Source of the DNA: DATAES01 sp036493595
Lineage (GTDB): Bacteria; Actinomycetota; Acidimicrobiia; Acidimicrobiales; JACDCH01
Direction: 5' to 3'
Length of the DNA stretch: 20,225 bases
NCBI GenBank assembly: GCA_036493595.1
Contig: DASXPN010000083.1
Span: 1 to 20,225, forward strand
Part shown: one piece after another, positions 14,954 to 20,225 of the stretch
Layout of the letters: the number at the start of each line of letters is the position of its first letter
Numbering within the stretch: position 1 is the first letter of the stretch
The notes under the pieces: model-generated
The model's input: the letters and a program-made list of their open reading frames with translations, nothing else
Databases searched by the model: none
What the model was told of the DNA's origin: nothing
Made by a program: the position numbers and the translations under genes

Positions 14954-15024
14954 TCGGGAGCCAAGGGTACTGGTGACGTACACAGCGGGCCACGAGTGGG
15001 CACGAAGCTCGCTCTACCCCATTA

Positions 15025-15035
15025 ATTGTGACAAT
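15025..15035. promoter_or_regulatory. Palindrome in the AT-rich divergent promoter region
   Basis: ATTGT-G-ACAAT is a perfect 5+5 inverted repeat. It lies in the only A/T-rich island (about 15019-15056) of the 132 or so bases between the divergent SpoIIE and EAL genes. It is a candidate operator or promoter core for both. I could not place a convincing -35/-10 pair. Confidence 0.4.
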
Positions 15036-15105
15036 CTGCTTAAGTCGGACAGTAAGCCTGCCGACACGGAGGGTGGCACGAGAACGCCGGGTGGGCGGAG
15101 ACGAC

Positions 15106-15110
15106 GGAAG
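15106..15110 (+). promoter_or_regulatory. Shine-Dalgarno-like GGAAG before a TTG start
   Basis: GGAAG is followed by five A residues and TTG 15116-15118. It supports the TTG as the true start of the receiver-EAL protein; the encoded N-terminus then has a short disordered lead before the receiver. Confidence 0.6.
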
Positions 15111-15115
15111 AAAAA

Positions 15116-16831
15116 TTGAGCAGCTCTCTCACCCCCAACTCCGGCGGGTCCCGCGACGGGCCCGGACCCCCGCTCGTACTCGTCGTCGACGACGATGTTG
15201 ATGTCCGCCGGTTTCTCGCCATCACCCTCGAGACCGCGGGGTACGCCACCATCGAGGTCGAGACGGGCCTCGAAGCGATGGGCACACTCGAGCGGCTCGA
15301 ACGATCGGTGTCGGTCGTGCTCCTCGACAACCAGTTGCCCGACGTGAGCGGCGTAGAGGTCCTGCGGGAGCTGCGCAGGCATCCACGCTTCGCCACGCTG
15401 CCGGTGCTCGTGGTCACCGGCGACGACCAGCTCGCCCAGCGGATCTCCGGGCTCGACGCGGGCGCGACCGACTACCTCGTGAAGCCGGTCGAACCCGAAG
15501 AGCTCGTGGCGCGCGTGAGCGCGCATCTACGGTCGCAGTGGGCGTGGCTCGACATCTTCGACCGCCAGCTCCGCGAGCGGGCGGACATCGTCACGCACCT
15601 GTTCTCCGTCGCACCGCGGGCTTCTGCGGAGGAGACCGCCGACGCGATCTGCGTCGAGCTCGTCGACACCCATCGGGTGGACGGCGCCGCGGTGACGTGG
15701 CTCGACCGGCACGGCCGCGTGTCGATCCTGGCGACGCGCGGCGACCATGCGATCGCGCCCGTGCTGCACCATCTGACCAGCGCGCCGGCTGCGTACGTCC
15801 TGGCTCGCGCCGACCAACCGTGGCTCGAGTGGGCGAACTCCGACGGTGGCCGGGCCACCAGTGTCGCCGTGGCCCCGATGCGTCTCGGCGGCCTCACCGT
15901 CGGTCTGCTTGCGCTCGCCGCGCTCGACGGTCCGGAGTGCCGCCAGCGCGATGGCCACCAACTCCTCGCGGAAGCCATCGACTTCGCGGGCGTGGCGACC
16001 GGCCTCCTCGGCTTGTCGCTGCACGCGCGTACCGAACAAGACCGTCGCCGCCGCGAGCTGCACACGATCGTGAGCCGGCGACAGTTCCAGCCCACGTTCC
16101 AACCGATGGTCGATCTCACCGATGGCACCGTGATCGGGTACGAGGCGCTCACGCGTTTCGACGACGGTACGAGTCCCGATCGCCGGTTCACGGAAGCCAC
16201 GCGGCTCGGACTCGGGGTCGATCTGGAGTTGGCCACGATGTCCGCCGCGGTCGACGCGTGCCACGCCTTGGACAACGGGCAGTTCGTCTCCATCAACGTC
16301 ACACCGTCAGTCGTCCTCGAGCGGTCCGCTGATGTCGCGGAGATCCTGCGCCACGCCGACCGCCCAGTGGTGCTCGAGTTGACCGAGCACGACGCCATCG
16401 AGGACTACGCGGCGTTGCGGGAGGCGCTCGACGGTTTCGACCCCGCGGTGCGGGTGTCGATCGACGATGCCGGTGCGGGCTTCGCCAGCCTCCGCCATGT
16501 GATCATGCTCGAGCCCGAGTTCGTGAAGCTGGACCGGTCCTGGGTAACGGGCATCGACAAGGATCCGACCCGCCAGGCCATGGTCGCGGGGCTTTCCCAC
16601 TTCGCTCGCGCGACGGGCTGCGATCTCGTGGCCGAAGGCATCGAGGTCGAGGCGGAGCGCGAGACGCTCGCCCGACTCGATGTCTCGTTCGGCCAAGGCT
16701 TCCTCCTCGGGCGGCCCGGTCCGGCCGATCGCGCTGCTGCCCGTCCGGCCGTTCGCCGCGCCATCCGCCCCGTCGATCGTCCCCCCGCAACGCGTCCCGC
16801 TCCTCCGCGCGCTCGCCCTACCGACCAGTAG
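15116..16831 (+). CDS. Receiver-GAF-like-EAL protein (response regulator with cyclic-di-GMP phosphodiesterase domain)
   Basis: 571 residues from TTG 15116. The receiver (about 20-140) has VLVVDDDVDVRRFL (acidic D25-D27), phosphoacceptor D71 (LLDNQLPDVSG) and K123 (YLVKP). A weakly conserved GAF-like region spans about 160-305. The EAL domain (about 320-535) keeps the catalytic set: E343 (GYEALTRF), Asn in SINVTPS, Glu in LELTEHD, D450-D451 (SIDDAGAG, replacing the usual DDFG), K471 (KLDRSW), E507 (VAEGIEV) and Q527 (GQGFLLGRP). It should hydrolyse c-di-GMP to pGpG under phosphorylation control. No GGDEF domain is present. The last 37 or so residues are a Pro/Arg/Ala-rich tail without fold. 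It is divergent from the SpoIIE phosphatase gene and six bases upstream of the desaturase. Confidence 0.92.
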   Translation: MSSSLTPNSGGSRDGPGPPLVLVVDDDVDVRRFLAITLETAGYATIEVETGLEAMGTLERLERSVSVVLLDNQLPDVSGVEVLRELRRHPRFATLPVLVVTGDDQLAQRISGLDAGATDYLVKPVEPEELVARVSAHLRSQWAWLDIFDRQLRERADIVTHLFSVAPRASAEETADAICVELVDTHRVDGAAVTWLDRHGRVSILATRGDHAIAPVLHHLTSAPAAYVLARADQPWLEWANSDGGRATSVAVAPMRLGGLTVGLLALAALDGPECRQRDGHQLLAEAIDFAGVATGLLGLSLHARTEQDRRRRELHTIVSRRQFQPTFQPMVDLTDGTVIGYEALTRFDDGTSPDRRFTEATRLGLGVDLELATMSAAVDACHALDNGQFVSINVTPSVVLERSADVAEILRHADRPVVLELTEHDAIEDYAALREALDGFDPAVRVSIDDAGAGFASLRHVIMLEPEFVKLDRSWVTGIDKDPTRQAMVAGLSHFARATGCDLVAEGIEVEAERETLARLDVSFGQGFLLGRPGPADRAAARPAVRRAIRPVDRPPATRPAPPRARPTDQ

Positions 16832-16836
16832 GTAGG
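16817..16836. promoter_or_regulatory. Inverted repeat over the desaturase ribosome-binding region (TetR-like operator candidate)
   Basis: CCTACC (16817-16822) and GGTAGG (16831-16836) are perfect inverted arms separated by eight bases. The inner 16 bases TACCGACCAGTAGGTA form a six-of-eight palindrome like many TetR-family sites. The element covers the EAL stop codon and ends one base before the desaturase ATG. It could act as operator or as an RNA hairpin hiding the ribosome-binding site. Confidence 0.4.
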
Positions 16837-16837
16837 T

Positions 16838-17758
16838 ATGGTTTCCGAGGTGAACGACACAGAGCTTCTGGACCAGTTGACGCCTGAAGCGATCAGGCTG
16901 TTCGAGCGGCATCTTTCGACCGCCAAGGAGTGGTTCCCCCACGAGCTCGTGCCGTGGAGTCGGGGACGCGACTTCGTCGCCGGCGAGGAGTGGGATCCCG
17001 CCGAGGCCGGCATTCCGTCGCCGGTGCGCAGCGCGCTGTTCGTCAACCTCCTCACGGAGGACAACCTCCCGTATTACTTCCGGTCGATCGAGCGGATGTT
17101 CGGCGCCGACGGTGTGTGGGGCGCATGGGCTCGCCGGTGGACCGCCGAGGAAGGCAAGCACTCGATCGTCATCCGCGACTACCTCACCGTGACCCGCGCC
17201 ATCGATCCGATCGCGCTGGAGCGGGCCCGCATGCAACAGGTCAGCGGCGGCATCGCACCCGATCCTCCGGGCGCCGCCGACGGCTTCGTCTACGTCGCGT
17301 TGCAGGAGCTGGCGACGCGGATCGCGCATCGCAACACCGGCAAGCTGCTCGAGGACCGTGGCGGCTACGACGTCATGGCGCGCGTGGCCAGTGACGAGAA
17401 CCTGCACTACCTCTTCTACCGGGATCTCGTGCAGTCGGCCCTCGAGGTCGACCCGTCGGGCGTGGTCGTGGCGATCGAACGCCAGGTTCGCGACTTCGAG
17501 ATGCCGGGTGTCGGCATCCCCAACTTCGCCGACCATGCATCCGCCATCGCGAAGGCGGGCATCTACGACCTCCAGCTCCATCACGAGCAGATCCTCGTGC
17601 CGGTCGTCCTCCGGTTCTGGAACGTCGAGAGCGTGGAAGGGCTCAATGCCGAGGCCGAGGCGGCGCGGGATGCCGTGGTCACCCGGATCGACCGCATCGG
17701 TCGGGCCGGGCGGCGACTGGCGGAGCGTCGCGCGGAGCGTACTTCCATACCAGCCTGA
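16838..17758 (+). CDS. Acyl-ACP desaturase (ferritin-like, DesA2-type)
   Basis: 306 residues from ATG 16838. The diiron ligands of the type 2 fatty acid desaturase family are in place: E74 (LLTEDNLPYY), E105 and H108 (WTAEEGKHS), E157 (ALQELATR), and E187 with H190 (ASDENLHYLFY). The phrases EEWDPAEAGIP, RRWTAEEGKHSIVIRDYLTVTRAIDP and HEQILVPVVLRFW track mycobacterial DesA2 closely. The family introduces a double bond into acyl chains bound to acyl carrier protein, using oxygen and electrons from ferredoxin. It is soluble and cytosolic. It starts six bases after the EAL gene, so it may be co-transcribed, though the palindrome between them suggests its own control. Position and chain length of the substrate cannot be read. 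Lys and Arg are enriched at the C-terminus. Confidence 0.92.
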   Translation: MVSEVNDTELLDQLTPEAIRLFERHLSTAKEWFPHELVPWSRGRDFVAGEEWDPAEAGIPSPVRSALFVNLLTEDNLPYYFRSIERMFGADGVWGAWARRWTAEEGKHSIVIRDYLTVTRAIDPIALERARMQQVSGGIAPDPPGAADGFVYVALQELATRIAHRNTGKLLEDRGGYDVMARVASDENLHYLFYRDLVQSALEVDPSGVVVAIERQVRDFEMPGVGIPNFADHASAIAKAGIYDLQLHHEQILVPVVLRFWNVESVEGLNAEAEAARDAVVTRIDRIGRAGRRLAERRAERTSIPA

Positions 17759-17768
17759 TATGGATATC
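17757..17768. repeat. Short AT-rich palindrome after the desaturase stop
   Basis: GATAT-GG-ATATC, perfect five-base arms, starts within the desaturase TGA and lies 51 bases before the TSUP permease start. It may be an operator for the permease. It is short, and chance is a real alternative. Confidence 0.25.
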
Positions 17769-17819
17769 GACTGAAACCGGTCTTGGACAGCAATCTGCTT
17801 CGGGGCGCACACTGAGTTC

Positions 17820-18665
17820 GTGAGTTTGTTGTTGGTCGCCGCGGTCGTCGCGGTCGGGTTCGCGTCAGGTGTGCTGTCCGGCATGTTCGGCGTCGGCGGC
17901 GCCGTGCTCACGACTCCGGGCATTCGGTTCCTCGGGGCGACGCCGATCGAGGCCGTTGGTTCCACGATCCCCGCCATCCTTCCCGGCTCGCTCTCCGGTG
18001 CGTGGCGGTACAGCCGAGAGCGCATGGTCGACTGGTCGGTGGCGCTACCGAGCGGTGCCATCGGTTCGGGCTTTGCCGTGCTCGGCGCCGAGCTGTCCGA
18101 TCACGTCAACGGTCACTACCTGATGCTGCTCACGGCGGCGATGCTGATGTGGAGCGGACTCAACAGCGTGCGCAACCACGCTCGCTCCACGGCGAAGCTG
18201 GCCGTGCCCGTTGGCGCCGGCGACGACGTCGTCGTCGAGCTCGGCGATGTCAACGATGTTGATCTCGACAACGAGCTCGCCTCCCGGCCGGACAAGAAGC
18301 CGATCGCGGCAGTGGCGCTGATCGGTGCAAGCGCAGGGCTGCTCGCCGGCCTGCTCGGCGTCGGCGGTGGCGTCCTGCTGGTGCCCGCCTATACCGGCTT
18401 GCTGCGACTACCCGCGAAGCGAGCGGTCGCGACGAGTTTGGTGGCCGTGGCCATCTTCTCGGTGCCGGCGATGATCACGCACGCGCTGCTCGGCCACATC
18501 AACTGGGCCTACGCGCTGCCGTTGGTCATCGGCGTGATTCCCGGTGCACAGGTCGGCGCCCACATCACCGTCCGGGGATCCGAGGCTCGCCTCCGCCTCC
18601 TGATGGGGCTCTTCTTCACCGTCCTCGCCGTCGTCTACGGCGCCGGCGAGCTCCTCGCCCTCTAG
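17820..18665 (+). CDS. TSUP family (TauE/SafE) membrane permease
   Basis: 281 residues from GTG 17820. The protein has the internal duplication of the TSUP family: SGVLSGMFGVGGAVLTTPGI near the N-terminus and AGLLAGLLGVGGGVLLVPAY in the second half, each starting a membrane bundle. About seven or eight hydrophobic segments can be counted, with an acidic cytosolic loop (GDDVVVELGDVNDVDLDN) between halves. TSUP proteins move sulfite, sulfoacetate, organosulfur compounds or other small anions across the inner membrane. The substrate is not evident, as no sulfur gene is in the window. No Shine-Dalgarno precedes the GTG, and a CACACT six bases upstream of it resembles a leaderless -10. The gene is convergent with the LysR gene. 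Confidence 0.9.
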   Translation: MSLLLVAAVVAVGFASGVLSGMFGVGGAVLTTPGIRFLGATPIEAVGSTIPAILPGSLSGAWRYSRERMVDWSVALPSGAIGSGFAVLGAELSDHVNGHYLMLLTAAMLMWSGLNSVRNHARSTAKLAVPVGAGDDVVVELGDVNDVDLDNELASRPDKKPIAAVALIGASAGLLAGLLGVGGGVLLVPAYTGLLRLPAKRAVATSLVAVAIFSVPAMITHALLGHINWAYALPLVIGVIPGAQVGAHITVRGSEARLRLLMGLFFTVLAVVYGAGELLAL

Positions 18666-18685
18666 TCGCAGTCTGAACCAACGTT

Positions 18686-18707
18686 CGCCCGGAGATCATC
18701 GCGGGCG
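18686..18707. terminator. Possible bidirectional hairpin between TSUP permease and LysR genes
   Basis: CGCCCG (18686-18691) pairs with CGGGCG (18702-18707) across a ten-base loop. It sits between convergent genes and overlaps the last codons of the LysR gene. There is no T-run, and the stem is short. Confidence 0.3.
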
Positions 18708-19589
18708 GGTGAGGTCGGTCGTGGCGGCCAGGGTTTCGAGCAGGGCGGTCACGAGGGTGGGGAGGCGTCCTCGCGCCACCACCGCGCCAACGGGACGGCG
18801 CACCGCAGGGTCGAGCTCGTAGATCGTGCACCCGGCCGCTCGGCCGGTGACGAAGCCTTCGGGGACGAGCGACACGCCGAGCCCGGCGGCGACAAAGGGC
18901 ACGAGCATCTCGCGCTCGGACGTCTCGATCGCGATCTCGGGCACGACGCCGAGATCCTCGAACACGTCGTCGAGTTGCTGGCGGAGTCCGGATCCCTTCG
19001 TCATCGCGACGAGCGGCAACTCGGCGAGCGCGGCGCAGCGGACCTTGCCGGCGCGGCCGAGCGGCAACTCGCGGGGCGCGATCAACACGAAGTGCTGCTG
19101 GCCGGCGAGCGCGATGCGAGTGCCAGGTTCGGCCGGACGCACGAGAACCGCGAGCGCAACGTCGAGCTCGCCGTCGCGGACACGGTGGCGCAGCTCCGCT
19201 GAGTCGCCGCTGGCGAGGAGGTCGAGACGGACATCGCGGTGCGCGTGACGAAACGCGGCGAGCGCACCGGGTAGCAAGACTGCGCCGAGCGTCGGCGTCA
19301 CGCCGATGTGGAGGCGGCCCCCGCGTCCGGTTGCGACATCGCTCGCATCCTGCTCCGCTCGCCGGATGGCATCGAGTGCGACCTCCGCCCGATCGACCAT
19401 CGTGCGGCCGACGACTGTCGGCGCGGCCCCGTGCCGGCCGCGCGTGAACAGTGGCGCGCCGATCTCGGTTTCGATGCGCTTGAGCCGGCGACTCAGCGGC
19501 GGTTGCGCGATGTGCAGTTGGCGCGCCGCTCCCGTGAGCGATCCCGTCCTGGCTATCGCCGTCACGAGCTCGAGGTCGGCTCGATCCAT
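18696..19589 (-). CDS. LysR family transcriptional regulator
   Basis: 297 residues from ATG 19587-19589, full length for the family. The winged helix-turn-helix lies at residues 1-60 (DLELVTAIARTGSLTGAARQL, HIAQPPLSRRLKRIETEIGAPLF). The periplasmic-binding-like effector domain runs from about 88 (GRLHIGVTPTLGAVLLP) to the end, with the subdomain linker region at ELPLVAMTKGSGLRQQLDDVF and the closing VAAGLGVSLVPEGF. Such regulators act as tetramers and respond to a small metabolite, usually controlling a divergent gene. Here the divergent gene is the thiolase, 59 bases away, so that is the likely target. A perfect palindrome covers its own start and -10, indicating autoregulation. The effector molecule is unknown. 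Confidence 0.93.
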   Translation of the reverse strand: MDRADLELVTAIARTGSLTGAARQLHIAQPPLSRRLKRIETEIGAPLFTRGRHGAAPTVVGRTMVDRAEVALDAIRRAEQDASDVATGRGGRLHIGVTPTLGAVLLPGALAAFRHAHRDVRLDLLASGDSAELRHRVRDGELDVALAVLVRPAEPGTRIALAGQQHFVLIAPRELPLGRAGKVRCAALAELPLVAMTKGSGLRQQLDDVFEDLGVVPEIAIETSEREMLVPFVAAGLGVSLVPEGFVTGRAAGCTIYELDPAVRRPVGAVVARGRLPTLVTALLETLAATTDLTRPR

Positions 19590-19601
19590 ACCGTCACGGT
19601 A
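19589..19601 (-). promoter_or_regulatory. Perfect 13-bp palindrome over the LysR start and -10 element
   Basis: TACCGT-C-ACGGTA, perfect six-base arms. On the minus strand TACCGT (19601-19596) is a TANNNT -10 element placed six bases before ATG 19589, as expected of a leaderless promoter. A regulator dimer bound here would cover both the -10 and the transcription start. Confidence 0.5.
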
Positions 19602-19616
19602 ATGAAGCGCTCTCGC

Positions 19617-19631
19617 CCGACGCGCCGTCGG
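19617..19631. promoter_or_regulatory. Perfect 15-bp palindrome in the LysR-thiolase intergenic region
   Basis: CCGACG-CGC-CGTCGG, perfect six-base arms around three bases. It ends five bases upstream of the thiolase -10 element, a position suited to activation or repression of the thiolase by the divergent LysR protein. Its high G+C makes chance less negligible than for the TACCGT site. Confidence 0.4.
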
Positions 19632-19636
19632 CTCCT

Positions 19637-19642
19637 TACACT
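19637..19642 (+). promoter_or_regulatory. Leaderless -10 element of the thiolase gene
   Basis: TACACT ends six bases before ATG 19649, and there is no Shine-Dalgarno upstream of that ATG. This matches the -10 to start spacing seen at the marR and lysR genes. No clear -35 is visible. Confidence 0.5.
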
Positions 19643-19648
19643 GCGCCG

Positions 19649-20225
19649 ATGGAGATGCGCGAAGCGGTAATAGTCGACACGGTCCGCACGCCCATCGGCA
19701 AGCGCAAGGGTGCGCTGGCCGGGTGGCATCCGACCGACCTCCTCGCCTTCACGCTGCAAGGCCTGATCGAGCGCACGGGTGTCGACCCCGAGCGGGTCGA
19801 CGACGTGGTCGGCGGTTGCGTGACACAGGTCGGCGAGCAGGGTTGCAACGTGATCCGCAACAGCTGGGTGGCCGCCGGACTGCCGCAATCCGTGCCGTGC
19901 ACATCGGTCGATCGGCAGTGCGGCTCGTCGCAGCAGGCGATGCACTTCGCCGCCCAAGGCGTGATGTCGGGTTGCTACGACATCGCCATCGCGTGCGGTG
20001 TCGAATCGATGACGCGCGCGCCGATGGCGAGCAACGCCAGCGGGGGCATCGGTCCGTTCTCGCCCGGCTTCATGGACGCGTGCGACGGCCAGCTCAAGAC
20101 GCAGTTCGAGGTCGCGCAGATCCTGGCCGAGCGGTTCAAGATCAGCCGTGAGGACATGGACGAGTTCGCGCTCGAGTCGCACCTCCGCGCCGCGCGCGCC
20201 ACCGAGGAGGGCCGCTTCGACCGCG
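19649..20225 (+). CDS. Thiolase family acetyl-CoA acetyltransferase, N-terminal part (3' end outside window)
   Basis: The frame opens at ATG 19649 (MEMREAVIVDTVRTPIGKRK) and stays open to the last base, giving the first 192 residues of a protein usually about 390 long. The N-terminal thiolase fold is clear: AVIVDTVRTPIGKRKGAL, VVGGCVTQVGEQGCNVIRN, then the nucleophile C91 in SVDRQCGSSQQAMHFAAQ, and CGVESMTRAPM. C91 forms the acyl-enzyme. The catalytic His and second Cys lie beyond the window. Thiolases cleave 3-ketoacyl-CoA in beta-oxidation or condense two acetyl-CoA. The GCVTQVGEQG and SREDMDEFALESH segments resemble the degradative group found in fatty-acid and steroid catabolism of actinobacteria; the exact substrate is open. 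It is divergent from the LysR gene, its probable regulator. Confidence 0.93.
   Translation, partial: MEMREAVIVDTVRTPIGKRKGALAGWHPTDLLAFTLQGLIERTGVDPERVDDVVGGCVTQVGEQGCNVIRNSWVAAGLPQSVPCTSVDRQCGSSQQAMHFAAQGVMSGCYDIAIACGVESMTRAPMASNASGGIGPFSPGFMDACDGQLKTQFEVAQILAERFKISREDMDEFALESHLRAARATEEGRFDR

Noticed and set aside
16720..16831. Frameshift at the end of the EAL protein, suggested by the Pro/Arg/Ala tail
   Set aside because: The EAL domain is already complete at GQGFLLGRP and the frame runs to a stop just before the next gene. A disordered tail is the simpler reading.

Overview
The window is about 20.2 kb of high-G+C DNA with dense genes, many GTG/TTG starts and several apparently leaderless genes. 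A CarD-type RNA polymerase-binding regulator, a ferritin-like acyl-ACP desaturase and a fused two-half ABC exporter all point to an actinobacterium (Actinomycetota). Placement in the class Acidimicrobiia is possible but only a guess. I see no rRNA, tRNA, CRISPR array, insertion sequence or phage gene. No gene-free stretch exceeds 300 bases; the longest are about 160 bases (10679-10837) and 132 bases (14984-15115).

Left part (1-5715). The window opens inside a carD gene. A minus-strand run follows: a large DUF4157 (eCIS-core) protein, a YbjN-like protein translationally coupled to it (TGATG overlap), and a small MmcQ/YjbR protein. The DUF4157 protein has an HELTH motif, a permuted papain-like H...NC region and three aromatic C-terminal repeats. 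YbjN proteins have a fold likened to type III secretion chaperones, so this pair is the best candidate in the window for an undescribed effector/partner system. Next come a DUF5655 protein, a SurE-like lipoprotein and a phosphoribosyltransferase.

Middle (5748-9997). A leaderless marR gene with a palindrome over its promoter overlaps (ATGA) a 1259-residue fused ABC exporter that has one canonical and one degenerate ATP site. This looks like an autoregulated efflux operon.

Signalling island (10013-16831). Five signalling genes sit together: a NarL/LuxR-type response regulator, a single-domain RsbW-like HATPase, a double-domain KaiC-like ATPase, a PAS-GAF-GAF-SpoIIE phosphatase, and a receiver-GAF-like-EAL protein. 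They resemble a partner-switching and cyclic-di-GMP network without its anti-anti-sigma factor or sigma factor in view. No kaiA or kaiB is present.

Right part (16838-20225). An acyl-ACP desaturase (palindrome over its ribosome-binding region), a TSUP/TauE-type permease, a LysR regulator, and a divergent thiolase cut by the window end. The LysR start and -10 region lie in a perfect 13-bp palindrome, and the thiolase appears leaderless. The desaturase and thiolase suggest lipid metabolism, but no complete pathway is visible.
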